Assembly: GCF_003007735.2 (NCBI RefSeq)
Contig: NZ_PXNQ02000008.1
Span: 1 to 64,000, forward strand
From: Paracoccus methylarcula
Lineage (GTDB): Bacteria; Pseudomonadota; Alphaproteobacteria; Rhodobacterales; Rhodobacteraceae
Direction: 5' to 3'
Length of the DNA: 64,000 nucleotides
In this document: piece after piece, positions 39,120-48,324 of the stretch
Layout: the number at the start of each line of letters is the position of its first letter
How positions within the stretch are numbered: position 1 is the first letter of the stretch
The notes under the pieces: model-generated
Told to the model about the DNA's origin: nothing
What the model saw: the letters and a program-made list of their open reading frames with translations, nothing else
Database searches by the model: none
Translations under genes and position numbers: made by a program

Positions 39120-40211
39120 ATGTCATCTCTTGAAATCACCAACGCACACAAGAATTACGGCGCTGTCGAGGTGCTGAAGGACATCTGCCTCGATGTCTCC
39201 AGCGGGGAGTTCGTCGTCTTTGTCGGCCCTTCCGGTTGCGGCAAATCTACCCTGCTGAGAATGATCGCGGGGCTCGAAGAAATCAGCGGTGGCGAGATCC
39301 GCCTTGATGGACAGGTCATCAACGACACCGATCCCGCACGCCGGGGCGTGGCGATGGTGTTCCAGTCCTATGCGCTGTATCCGCATATGACCGTGGCCGA
39401 GAATATGGGCTTTACGCTGAAACTTTCGCGGGCTCCGAAACGGGAGATCACGGAAAAGGTCGATCAGGCGGCCCGGATCCTGCAGCTGGAGAAACTGCTC
39501 GACCGCAAGCCCGGCCAGCTTTCGGGCGGCCAGAAACAGCGGGTGGCGATCGGGCGGGCCATCGTGCGCGAGCCGAAGGTGTTCCTGTTCGACGAGCCAC
39601 TGTCCAATCTGGATGCCGAGTTGCGCATCCAGATGCGAGCCGAGCTTGCCCTGTTGCACAAGCGGCTTGGCAGCACCATGATCTATGTCACCCATGACCA
39701 GGTCGAGGCGATGACGCTGGCCGACAAGATGGTGGTGATGAATGGCGGTGTGATCCAACAGGTGGGGCGGCCGCTCGATCTGTATGACGATCCCGACAAC
39801 ATGTTCGTGGCGGGGTTCGTGGGAACGCCGCGGATGAATTTCCTTGAAGCCGAGGTGGCGGGGTTGAACGCCGGAACCGTCGAGGCGCGGTTGTCCGGTT
39901 CGGACAGCGGGCTGCGCTTCGCGCATGGCGGGGCCGGGCTTTCGGTGGGGCAAAAGGTGACGCTGGGGATCCGGCCCGAGCATATCGCGTTGTCCGATCA
40001 TGGCGGTTCCGCGACATTTCCGCTATCGATTGGTTTTGTCGAGGAACTGGGCGAGAGCACATGCGTTCACGGCGAGATCCCGGGCGGCGCAAGGGTCACG
40101 GTACTGTCCCACGGCGCCCGCTTTGCCGATGACCGGCAGGTGCATACTTGTTTCGATCCTGCGAAGGTTCTGGTGTTTGATCAGCAGGGACGCCGCGTCA
40201 GGAGCGGGTGA
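39120..40211 (+). CDS. sugar ABC transporter ATPase (UgpC/MalK type)
   Basis: 363 residues. Walker [12 protein letters not shown]-loop [10 protein letters not shown], signature [15 protein letters not shown], Walker [12 protein letters not shown], switch VTHDQVEAM, and a C-terminal OB/TOBE region with [10 protein letters not shown]. Energises the importer encoded just upstream, completing a full binding protein-permease-permease-ATPase set. Confidence 0.94.
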   Translation: MSSLEITNAHKNYGAVEVLKDICLDVSSGEFVVFVGPSGCGKSTLLRMIAGLEEISGGEIRLDGQVINDTDPARRGVAMVFQSYALYPHMTVAENMGFTLKLSRAPKREITEKVDQAARILQLEKLLDRKPGQLSGGQKQRVAIGRAIVREPKVFLFDEPLSNLDAELRIQMRAELALLHKRLGSTMIYVTHDQVEAMTLADKMVVMNGGVIQQVGRPLDLYDDPDNMFVAGFVGTPRMNFLEAEVAGLNAGTVEARLSGSDSGLRFAHGGAGLSVGQKVTLGIRPEHIALSDHGGSATFPLSIGFVEELGESTCVHGEIPGGARVTVLSHGARFADDRQVHTCFDPAKVLVFDQQGRRVRSG

Positions 40212-40257
40212 GGCCACCCGCCTCGCGGCGGACGGCATATGTCATGGCCCGATCTTG

Positions 40258-41282
40258 CTATGAATGGATTTTCGTATCGTTCTGCCGATAGCGGAAATTG
40301 CAGGATTCAAAGCCACGGGATTCCGCGACCTCGACGACCAGTAACTGGGCAACAGCCGCCTGAACAATCGCCCCGATCAGGTCATCACCGGCTGCCGGCA
40401 GCGTCAGGACGCAAAGGTTCCGCCTTTCCTGCACCGCCTGTGATTGAGTAATCAGGACCGTCGGAATTCCGTAATCCGCGCTGTCCTGGGCAAGCGTGAT
40501 CTCCCTCTCTTCGCCGAAAAGGACGATTGCCGTGGCGTCGTTGTTCGGCTCCATCGGCCCGTGCAGGAAATTATGGGTCGCCCAGCTATGAGCCGGGATA
40601 CGTGCGAATTCCCGCATAAGAAGTGCGGCGTAGCCCGCAATGCCGAAGGCGCAGCGATTACCGACAAGATCGACCGACGTCCTGTCCAGCAGCATATGCG
40701 CAGCCTTGCCGATATGCGGGCGGACCGAGGACAGGGCATTGTCGAGTTGCCCGGAAAGTGCCGAGAAATCCGTTTGCTGGCCGCTCAGGGCATCCCCCAG
40801 AAGCCCCAAGGCCTGCACCGTCCCGACGAAGCTGGCAGTATTGGGGCTGCTGTCCGCCGAGCACCCGGTCGCGATGAGCGAGTCGACATGATCCTCCATG
40901 GGGTTGTCGGCTGTACAGCAGATGCCGATCGAAAGCCGGGGCTTCAACTGCCGGAGCGCCTCGATCGGCTCGACGCTGCGTCCCGATGCGGAAATCGCGA
41001 TCACCGTATCGGCAATTGAAGGCGGGCCCCGTAAAGCTCGCCGCTGGTTAGGGTATTGGCGGCCAGCCCCTGTCGATGCCACCTGGATGCCGCGCTGAGT
41101 GCGGCGTAATAGCTGGCACCCGTCGCGGTCAGCAGCGGTGATCCGGGATGAGACAGTTTCGATCGCAATGCCCGGATCTGGTCAAGCACTTCAACCCGGC
41201 TGGCTTCCAGCATCCCGGGTTGCCTCGCAATCGCGCTGCGAAAATCCACTTTCTGCAATTTGCTCTCCATGGCAGGTTTCAT
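40258..41282 (-). CDS. second SIS-domain protein, frame broken by one missing base
   Basis: The N-terminal part (MESKLQKVDFRSAIARQPGM to SGELYGA) runs from 41282 (or 41270) to about 41025. The rest, PSIADTVIAISASGRSVEPI to the end FRYRQNDTKIHS, continues in another frame. Restoring one G/C in the GGGCCCC run at about 41024 fuses them into a protein of about 341 residues. It is a paralogue of the SIS protein at 33866-34861: both carry ARQP near the start, a SASGRS/SAGGRS loop, HGPMEP/HGPMEA, and FRYRQxDTKI at the end. Probably a related sugar-phosphate enzyme. Confidence 0.78.
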
Positions 41283-41332
41283 CTACCATCCCGTAACCGT
41301 CAAACTGCGAAGCTTCTTGCATGTTTGTGCTG

Positions 41333-42169
41333 TCAGTCGCGGGGCAATGGGGTGATGACGTCCTGATATTCCCGGGGGGTCATCCCTATTGTCTTGCGGA
41401 ATTCCCGGCTCATATGACTTTGGTCGCTGAAACCTGCCGCCAATGCGGCGTCGGTGAGCGAGGTGCCCTGAGAGATTTCCAGTTGGGCGCGGGCAACCAT
41501 CAACTGCAGTTTCAGGCGGCGGGGCTGTATGCCATGATTTGCCAGGCACAGGCGCGACAACTGGAAACGGCTCATGCCCAGTTGCGTGGCGACCTCTTCG
41601 ACCCGAATGACACCCTCTGCGGTTTCGGCGGTGGGGTCCGGCGACAGGTTTTGCAGGATAGCCTGGGCCTCGGGCATGTCTCGCGGTGCCGAACCGTGTT
41701 CGCGAGCCTTCCCGCGGCTGATACAAAACTGCAGCAGGCAGGCAATATCTGCCAGACCCACATTGGCCGGGCGTGCATGCAATTCCAGCCGGATACCCCT
41801 GGGCATGTGAAAAAGGATATTGTCATCGGTGACCGGTTCGATGAATCGCAATGATTCATGCGCATGAGTGCGATCAAGCAGTTCGCTCCATGCGTCGTCA
41901 TTGGCATAGATGACGAAATACCGGTTTTCCCGTTCCAGCCAGGTGCTGGCATGGGCGTCAAAAGCGTTTAGCAATACCACCGAACCCATGGGCTGGGGAA
42001 TGGTTTTCCCGCCGATATCGAGTTGCGCGGCCCCTTCGAGGACGCAACCGAAGTTATAGGTAGGGTGACAATGCAGCGTACCCGGTTCCGCTTTGGTGCA
42101 AATATCAAAAATGTCGAAGCCGGGTTCTATGCGCCAATGTGCGAGAGTCCTGGACGTCGATTGCGGCAT
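41333..42169 (-). CDS. AraC-family transcriptional regulator
   Basis: About 278 residues if started at the ATG 42169 (MPQSTSRTLAHWRIEPGFDI); the frame stays open to 42361 but would run into the divergent gene. N-terminal cupin-like sensor (HCHPTYNFGCVLEGAAQLDI), C-terminal double helix-turn-helix with VATQLGMSRFQLSRLCLANH and LAAGFSDQSHMSREFRKTIG ending in TPREYQ. The sensor type is common in regulators of sugar or amine uptake. Divergent from the truncated TRAP receptor gene, which it may once have controlled. The start choice is uncertain. Confidence 0.82.
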   Translation of the reverse strand: MPQSTSRTLAHWRIEPGFDIFDICTKAEPGTLHCHPTYNFGCVLEGAAQLDIGGKTIPQPMGSVVLLNAFDAHASTWLERENRYFVIYANDDAWSELLDRTHAHESLRFIEPVTDDNILFHMPRGIRLELHARPANVGLADIACLLQFCISRGKAREHGSAPRDMPEAQAILQNLSPDPTAETAEGVIRVEEVATQLGMSRFQLSRLCLANHGIQPRRLKLQLMVARAQLEISQGTSLTDAALAAGFSDQSHMSREFRKTIGMTPREYQDVITPLPRD

Positions 42170-42350
42170 GAGCGCATGTAGCCTGCGGCTGTTAAAGCGT
42201 AATTCGTCCTGCGAACCGCCGATGGCGCCCGGATGGCTGAAGCACCACCCATAAAAACCGCTTCTGCACAAACTTTCAAGATCGGGGCCAGCGCCCACAA
42301 TAAGGTTGCGCGAATTCGTCAGACCAACTTGCTCTTGAAGGGAGGAACCA

Positions 42351-43199
42351 ATGAAGGTCAAGTTTCTGGGATCGACCGTATCCGCGATGGCGGTGGTTGC
42401 GACTGTGACAATGGCGCAGGCAGCGGAAAACGGGGCTCAATGCGCGGCGGAGCTTGATGGCGAGGCCTATTTCAGGATTTCGCATCAGAACTCGACGACC
42501 AGTCCCATTCATCCCAAGCTGGAGGAAATCGTCGCCGATATCGGGGAACAGACGGATGGGAAGCTGAAACTCGAAATCTTTCCTGCGGCGCAGCTTGGGG
42601 GGCCAGTTCAGGCGCTTGAGCAGGCGACTTTCGATGAAAACATCATCTTTTACATGTCTGCAGGAAATCTCGCGACGGCGGGCGTCGCCGATTATTCCAT
42701 CCTGAACGGGCCGTTTCTAACCCCGACGTTGGAGGACGCGCAGAAGCTCGCGGCGTCTGATCTGGTCACAGAGATGAACGGGCAACTTTCCAAAAAGGGC
42801 GGCCTCAGGGTTCTGGCGCTCAACTGGTTCGATGCGCCTCGCTCGATCCTGGGGCACAAGCCTTATCCGAAGCCCGAGGATCTTTCGGGCATCAAGATGC
42901 GGGTTCCGGAAGCCCCGGCCTATGTCCGGACCTTCGAGGTGCTGGGCACCGCGCCGCAGACCATTCCCTTTTCCGAACTCTACCTGGCACTGCAGCAGGG
43001 CGTGGTCGATGCGGCTGAGGGCGGGATCCGCGGAATGGCGGATGCCAACCTGATGGAGGTCGCCGATACGGTGACCATCACCGATCATTTCCGGCTGTTC
43101 TACGGCTTCGCCATGAGCGAGAACCTGTTCTCCGAACTGCCGATAGCCTGTCAGGATGTGCGGTTACTTCTCGACGACCTCGGGAAATGTCAGCAATGA
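42351..43199 (+). pseudogene. C-terminally truncated TRAP transporter substrate-binding protein (DctP family)
   Basis: Signal peptide MKVKFLGSTVSAMAVVATVT up to MAQA, then DctP features: FRISHQNSTTSPIHPKLEEI, LKLEIFPAAQLGG, the ligand-arginine region IKMRVPEAPAYVRTFEVLGT and FSELYLALQQGVVDAAEGG. Homology stops after about residue 265 (FAMSENLFSELP). The last about 18 residues are unrelated because an IS200-like sequence starts there in another frame. Normal DctP proteins have about 330 residues, so the C-terminal helices are lost. No DctQ or DctM genes follow. Upstream GAAGGGAGGAACC is a good ribosome site. Confidence 0.8.
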
Positions 43200-43260
43200 C
43201 ATCATCCGCCAGTATCTGGAGTTGCGCTCCAACCGGGATGCTACCGGTGCAAGCCGGTAG
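43157..43260 (+). mobile_element. tail of an IS200/IS605-type TnpA transposase
   Basis: A separate frame reads CGYFSTTSGNVSNDIIRQYL followed by ELRSNRDATGASR and a stop at 43258. It resembles the C-terminus of Y1 HUH transposases (GYFxxTxGxVxxxxIxxYI). The catalytic tyrosine and HUH parts are absent. A small ACCGG / CCGGT hairpin (43243-43258) lies at the end, like the subterminal hairpins of this family. It cuts the TRAP receptor gene at its 3' end. Confidence 0.6.
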
Positions 43261-43272
43261 GAAGTTCACTGA

Positions 43273-44376
43273 TCAACCGCCTGCTGGCCCGTTCAGACGT
43301 TCTCCCTGATCGTCGAACAGATGCAGTGATGTCACGTTGGTGCGCAGGCAGATATCTTGTCCTCGGGCGAGATCCAGCGATCCCGCAAGCTTTGCGATCA
43401 CCGGTCTATCGGAAAGCCCCGCATCAAGATGCACCAGTTGGACTTCTCCCAGATGCTCGATATGGTCGATATTGCCTGCAAAGATGTGGGAGCCATCCTG
43501 CGCCAGCGACAGATCTTCGGGGCGGACACCGATACGGACGGTGCGGCCGGTGGCATCACCGGTCATCCGCATGGCAACCTCGGCGCTGCCGTTCGCGGTG
43601 TGTTCAATGATTACCCGATCGCCGCCGTTTCCGGTGATCCTGCCCTCGACGATATTCATTGCCGGAGAGCCGATGAACTGTGCGACGAATATGTTACGGG
43701 GGCTGCGATACAACTCTTTTGGTGCGCCGATCTGTTCGACATTGCCGTCTTTCAGCACCACGATGCGGTCGGCAAGAGTCATCGCCTCGACCTGATCGTG
43801 GGTGACATAGATCATCGTCGTATCGGGCATGGCCTGTTTCAGCTTGGCGATCTCGATCCGGGTGGCGACGCGTAATGCGGCATCCAGATTCGACAAGGGC
43901 TCATCGAAGAGAAACACCCTGGGGTCGCGCACGATGGCCCGTCCGATGGCGACACGCTGGCGTTGTCCGCCCGACAATGCCTTGGGGTGGCGATCCAGAT
44001 AGTCGCCCAGTTGCAGGATATCGGCGGCATGCCGGACGCGCCTTTCTATCTCGGCTTTTTTCATGCCGGCGATCTTCATGCCGAAGGCCATGTTGTCGCG
44101 CACGGTCATATGCGGGTACAGTGCGTAGGACTGAAAGACCATGGCGATGCCTCGCTTGGAGGGTTGGACATGGTTCATGAGTTGACCCTCGATGCGCAAC
44201 TCCCCCGAGGTGATGTCTTCCAGCCCGGCAATGCTGCGCAGAAGCGTGGACTTGCCGCAGCCCGAAGGGCCTACAAAGACCATGAACTCGCCCTTCTCGA
44301 TATCGAGATCGATGCCATGCAGCACCTCCATCGCGCCATATGATTTCCTTACTTGACGGATTGTCAGCTCGGCCAT
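43273..44376 (-). CDS. sugar ABC transporter ATPase (UgpC/MalK type), orphan
   Basis: 367 residues. Walker [12 protein letters not shown], signature [15 protein letters not shown], Walker [12 protein letters not shown], switch [12 protein letters not shown] part with VRIGVRPEDLSLAQDG. All motifs are intact, but there is no permease or binding-protein gene beside it; on its upstream side is the broken FAD oxidase. It could serve the importer at 36011-40211 or be left over from a lost transporter. Confidence 0.88.
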   Translation of the reverse strand: MAELTIRQVRKSYGAMEVLHGIDLDIEKGEFMVFVGPSGCGKSTLLRSIAGLEDITSGELRIEGQLMNHVQPSKRGIAMVFQSYALYPHMTVRDNMAFGMKIAGMKKAEIERRVRHAADILQLGDYLDRHPKALSGGQRQRVAIGRAIVRDPRVFLFDEPLSNLDAALRVATRIEIAKLKQAMPDTTMIYVTHDQVEAMTLADRIVVLKDGNVEQIGAPKELYRSPRNIFVAQFIGSPAMNIVEGRITGNGGDRVIIEHTANGSAEVAMRMTGDATGRTVRIGVRPEDLSLAQDGSHIFAGNIDHIEHLGEVQLVHLDAGLSDRPVIAKLAGSLDLARGQDICLRTNVTSLHLFDDQGERLNGPAGG

Positions 44377-44418
44377 TTTGCGAAACTCCAGTTGCGGCTC
44401 GTCGGTGGTGCAGGCGGG

Positions 44419-45545
44419 TCAGCGCCCGGGGGTCATGTCCGACAGGACCCGGGTGATCGGGTCCGGCCGCTCATTCCGGATTTCGATTGCGTTGCGACGG
44501 CGGATAGCGGCGCGCACCAACCTGCCGCCAAGATAGCGGAAGGGTTCGGAAGGTAATTTGAGACGTTTTCCGATCCCTACCAGCCCGCTTTCGCTCCAGC
44601 GGTCGCGGCTGCCCAGGGCAAGGCTGGCCAGGATACGGCCGGCAATCGGTGTCTGGGCAATGCCTGTGCCGTTGAAGCCCATACCGAAAAAGATGTTGGG
44701 ATGCTTGACCAAATGGTCGAAGACCGGCACATGATCGGCCGAGCAGTCTATGGGACCGGCCCAGTCATGGGTGATCGTGAGATCCGCAAGCTTGGGATAG
44801 ACACGATGAAGCTCTGCGATATTGTCGCGCCCGCGCTTGGTGCTGCGATTGAACTCGGCGCCAAAATTCTCACGAAAGGCGGTCAACCCGCTGCCGTGGC
44901 CAAAGATCACCCGGCCTCTCGGTGTCCGTTGATAATACAGGACCTGCCGCTGAGAATCGCAGATCGCCGCTCCGTCGCGCCAGCCCAGATCGTCCAGGCG
45001 CTGCGGGTTCTCTTCCGTGGCGATGACCTGACTTTGCACGATGTAGAGATATTGCCGTAACTCGGGAATGCCGGCCAGCCACGCATTGGCAGCCAGCACG
45101 AGTGTCGGCGCAGTCACTTCGTCGGCCGGGGTACGCAGTCGGCAGATCGTGCCGGGATGGATTTCGAGAACCGGCGAATTCTCGTGAATGATCACGCCAC
45201 GTGCAATGGCCAGATTATGCAGACCGACGGCTAGCTTGCCCGGATGAACGGAACCGGCATCGGCTTCGATGACCCCGGTATAGGAAACGGGTGAACCGGT
45301 GCGACGGTGGATTTCGTCTGCGTCAAGCGGCCGGGAATGATCGGCGCCGGCGCAGCCTCGGTCATCGCGACAGCCTGTGACCATGCTCCTTCCTGGGCCG
45401 TCGAACTGGCCGTCCAGAGCCAGCCATCGAGACGCAGGTCGCAATCGATCAGGCCCCGGTCGTGAAGCGCCCTGATCTCGGCAATACTGTCGGCTGTGTC
45501 GGCGCAAAGACGCCGCGCCTCCTGCTCACCCACCACTGCGGCCAC
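44419..45545 (-). pseudogene. broken DadA-like FAD-dependent amine/amino-acid oxidoreductase
   Basis: The C-terminal two thirds read in one frame: GSPVSYTGVIEADAGSVHPG, then LVLAANAWLAGIPELR and GFNGTGIAQTPIAGRILASL, a pattern of DadA / gamma-glutamylputrescine-oxidase-like enzymes. The preceding part (VVGEQEARRLCADTADSIAE to SQAVAMTEA) lies in another frame from 45545 to about 45350. The first about 80-100 residues, including the FAD-binding GxGxxG motif, are missing and replaced by kinase-like sequence. Truncation together with a frameshift makes it non-functional. Confidence 0.7.
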
Positions 45546-45700
45546 CGTCCAACGCGAGGCCTAGCGGTTGGGTCGAGACATCGATGCTGAACTGCACTTT
45601 CTCTTCGACGAGGCACCTCACAAGGGCGGCGTCGGAATGGGTGCCGAGATGCACCCAATCCGCATCCTGCAATGCCTCGTGGTCGATATGACCACCTCCC
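45526..45700 (-). pseudogene. fragment of a PfkB-like sugar kinase
   Basis: Minus-strand frame with DHEALQDADWVHLGTHSDAA and FSIDVSTQPLGLALDGG, resembling the middle of fructoselysine-kinase/ribokinase-like proteins. The rest of the kinase is not seen. It joins directly to the FAD oxidoreductase remnant at about 45545, which marks a deletion or recombination junction. Weak homology judged from pattern only. Confidence 0.4.
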
Positions 45701-46006
45701 TGTTGGACTTGCCTCGCGCCAATCGGCGCGAGGTCTTTATGCCGTCTTACGGCATCACATAGGGGAAAATCATGTTGGAAACTCGAACAGGAAGCCGACA
45801 TAAGATAGATGCGTATTCCATGGCGCGGGATTTGGCCCTTTTCTCCAGCTTGGGCCAAAGCGCTCCTAAGTCCTTGAAGCTGTCGGGCTTGGCGGTTCAT
45901 GCGTTGCAGGCTGCATACCATAGATCGCCTGTGCTGCGTGACATCTGGACGACCGGCACCGGGAACGGATACCGTGCCTGCAAAAAGCAGGGATCGCCAT
46001 GATTTC

Positions 46007-47227
46007 CTAGCCCCACAAACTCGACAATGGGACTGCCGCGAGGCGATCGCCAAACGGCACGACATCCGCGCCATCATAGAGGACGACACCAAAGGCGAAG
46101 CGATCCCCGCGCGCTTCCGCCATGGCGCGTAAGCTTCCAAAATCTCCAGCCTTGACCGTGGCGCTTGCCTTGACTTCGATGGCCGCGATGATCCCGTCAT
46201 CGCGCTCCAGTACGATGTCCACCTCGCGCATATCCCGGTCCCGGAAATGATAAGCTGTCAGGTGCAGATCCGAGGCTGTCATCAGTTTCAGCACTTCCGA
46301 GAACACGAAGCTTTCCAGCAATGCCCCGAATTTCTCACGATCCGCCTTCAACCGGTCGAAGGTCAACCCTCGCGCCGCCGCCAGCAGGCCAGAGTCGAGG
46401 AAATGCAGTTTCGGCGTTTTCACCATGCGTTTCAGTCCGTTGGTAAACCAGGGCTGCACTGTGGCGATCAGGAATACCTGTTCGAGCAGTCCGACATAGC
46501 GCTGCCCGGTCTTGTGACTGACATTGATGCTGGCCCCGAACTGCGAATAATTGACCAGTTGACCGGAATGTTCGGCCAGAAGCCGCACGAATTTCGGAAG
46601 TTCGGTCAATTTTTCCACTTCCGCGATGTCCCGCAAATCGCGAGTGAGAACAGAGGTCAGATAGGAGCGCGCCCAGTCCTGCCGCCGCCGCTCGCGTTCA
46701 CGCGTGATCGCTTCGGGAAAACCGCCAAGCAGGACGAGTTGGACGAGATCATCGCCGACAAGGGCCTTGGGCTGGCTCTGCAGATTTCCGTTGAAGAGGC
46801 GTTCCAGGAAGCTTGGTGTCCGATCTTCGATTTCGGCTCTCGAAAGCGGCAACATCTGAAGGGTTTCCATGCGACCGGCGAGACTGTCGGCAACCCGCGG
46901 CAAGGTCAGCACGTTCGCGGAGCCGGTGAGAAGAAACCGGCCTGGCCGATAATCCTCATCGACCGTTTTCTTGATCGCCAGCAGCAGTTCCGGGGCGCGT
47001 TGGATCTCGTCGATGATGGCCCGGTCCAAGCCCCGGATGAAGCCTGCCGGATCGGATCGGGCTGCCTCGAGCACGGTCTGATCATCGAGTGTGATATAAT
47101 CCCGACCGGCTTCCTTCATCTCCTTGACGAGCGTGGTCTTGCCTGCCCGGCGTGGTCCCACAATCAGAACCACGGGCGTATCGGATAGTGCTTCTTCTGC
47201 CCGGTGCTTTATAAACCGTTTGAACAT
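46007..47227 (-). CDS. AAA_14/DUF4143 ATPase
   Basis: 406 residues from the ATG at 47227 (MFKRFIKHRAEEALSDTPVV); 12 earlier in-frame codons are less likely. Walker A VGPRRAGKTTL, Walker B AIIDEIQRAPELL, sensor FLLTGSANVL, and a C-terminal DUF4143 part with SQFGASINVSHKTGQRYVGL, LHFLDSGLLAA and the nuclease-like REVDIVLERDDGIIAAIEVK. These ATPases are widespread, often in mobile or variable regions; their job is unclear. Intact here between decayed genes. Confidence 0.88.
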   Translation of the reverse strand: MFKRFIKHRAEEALSDTPVVLIVGPRRAGKTTLVKEMKEAGRDYITLDDQTVLEAARSDPAGFIRGLDRAIIDEIQRAPELLLAIKKTVDEDYRPGRFLLTGSANVLTLPRVADSLAGRMETLQMLPLSRAEIEDRTPSFLERLFNGNLQSQPKALVGDDLVQLVLLGGFPEAITRERERRRQDWARSYLTSVLTRDLRDIAEVEKLTELPKFVRLLAEHSGQLVNYSQFGASINVSHKTGQRYVGLLEQVFLIATVQPWFTNGLKRMVKTPKLHFLDSGLLAAARGLTFDRLKADREKFGALLESFVFSEVLKLMTASDLHLTAYHFRDRDMREVDIVLERDDGIIAAIEVKASATVKAGDFGSLRAMAEARGDRFAFGVVLYDGADVVPFGDRLAAVPLSSLWG

Positions 47228-48039
47228 CCCGTCTCCAAATCTGCAGCTATTTGGAACTATCATCTTCGGCTAATTGGAAGTCAAGTATCCGCAATTTGGA
47301 AGTGATTGGACCGCGATCTGGGAGCTTTCCGGGAAGGGAAGAGCTTCGCCTGTTGATTGAACTACGGTTCTGGAGGTGTGTTTCCAGGCGATATTCGAGT
47401 TCGGAAAATTTTGAGCCGGCCAAAAGCATCAAGGTTGGCGTTGAGGCATTACACCGTTTCTTGACCGGCAGGAAACGCGCTGATTGCCACTTTGATCAGG
47501 AAATCCGTCGCATGCGCGAGGCGTCGTTTGGGACGGCTACACATATGCGGTGACATTGGCCCAGGTCTCGGGATGCCTGCCGGCATGCAATGTTCCCCCC
47601 TTCACATAATGTAGCCGTATTCCCATCGGCCAGCGCGGCAGCGGTGATGCCTGTCTCACGACTCCGGAGCGTTCCGTTTATTCAGAATAGCCTGATGGCG
47701 GCGGCAATTTCGATGGCCCCATAGCGTGAAGGGCGTGGTGAGGATTTCGGAAGCTGGTTATGCGGTTGGTTCTGACCACGCCGGTATCACGAGCGATAGT
47801 CCTGCATCCGGCTGCGCTTTCGCGCGACCAACTGACCGCTGTCATTGCGGGTGCATGTGACATAGTCCGAGTTGGAGGCGATCGACTGGCTCGATACTAT
47901 CCCCTGTTGCCGTCGCGCGCTCGGCGGCGCGACGTTCCGAACCAGAGCAGATGCTGCCGGAAGGGATGCTTCCAGCCTGGCGAAGGGCCGAGCATTCCCT
48001 CGTAGCGATCATGATCAGTGCAGCCTGGCCTTGCCCCAT
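47228..48039. other. 0.8-kb stretch with no supported gene
   Basis: Short open frames exist on both strands but none has a ribosome site, recognisable motif or typical codon use. Base composition varies, as in recombined or decayed DNA. No tRNA-like cloverleaf was seen. Confidence 0.5.
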
Positions 48040-48285
48040 CTAAGCCAGCAGGCAAGTCTCGTCGACCTGGGTGACGCCACCGGCTGCGCCTCCGCCGATG
48101 ATGGAGGTGCCGCCGGATGCGGAGGCAGCCGCCGAACTTTCGACATGCGCGGAACTTGAAGAACTGGATGTTGCGCTGCTGGTAGTCGTCTGGGCTCCCG
48201 CCGAGGATGCTGATATCGCCGATGCGGTCATGATGAGCACTGCGGCGCAGACGACCAAATTGACATTTATATTACAGGTATTCAA
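48040..48285 (-). CDS. possible small exported Ser/Ala-rich protein
   Basis: 81 residues: a hydrophobic N-terminal segment (NLVVCAAVLIMTASAISASS) with a likely signal-peptidase site near AGAQ, then a low-complexity Thr/Ser stretch and a GGTSIIGGGAAGG segment. The first start is TTG 48285; later starts are also possible and no good ribosome site is visible. It lies just downstream of the wHTH-TPR regulator gene in the same orientation. Could be a small surface or matrix peptide, or chance. Confidence 0.4.
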   Translation of the reverse strand: MNTCNINVNLVVCAAVLIMTASAISASSAGAQTTTSSATSSSSSSAHVESSAAASASGGTSIIGGGAAGGVTQVDETCLLA

Positions 48286-48324
48286 ACCCGCGAATGCCCC
48301 AAAATCGGTTCCACGAAACCGGCC

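Noticed and set aside
47251..47553. 100-codon plus-strand frame after the DUF4143 ATPase gene
   Set aside because: Overlaps the 5' flank of a certain gene, no ribosome site, no known motif.
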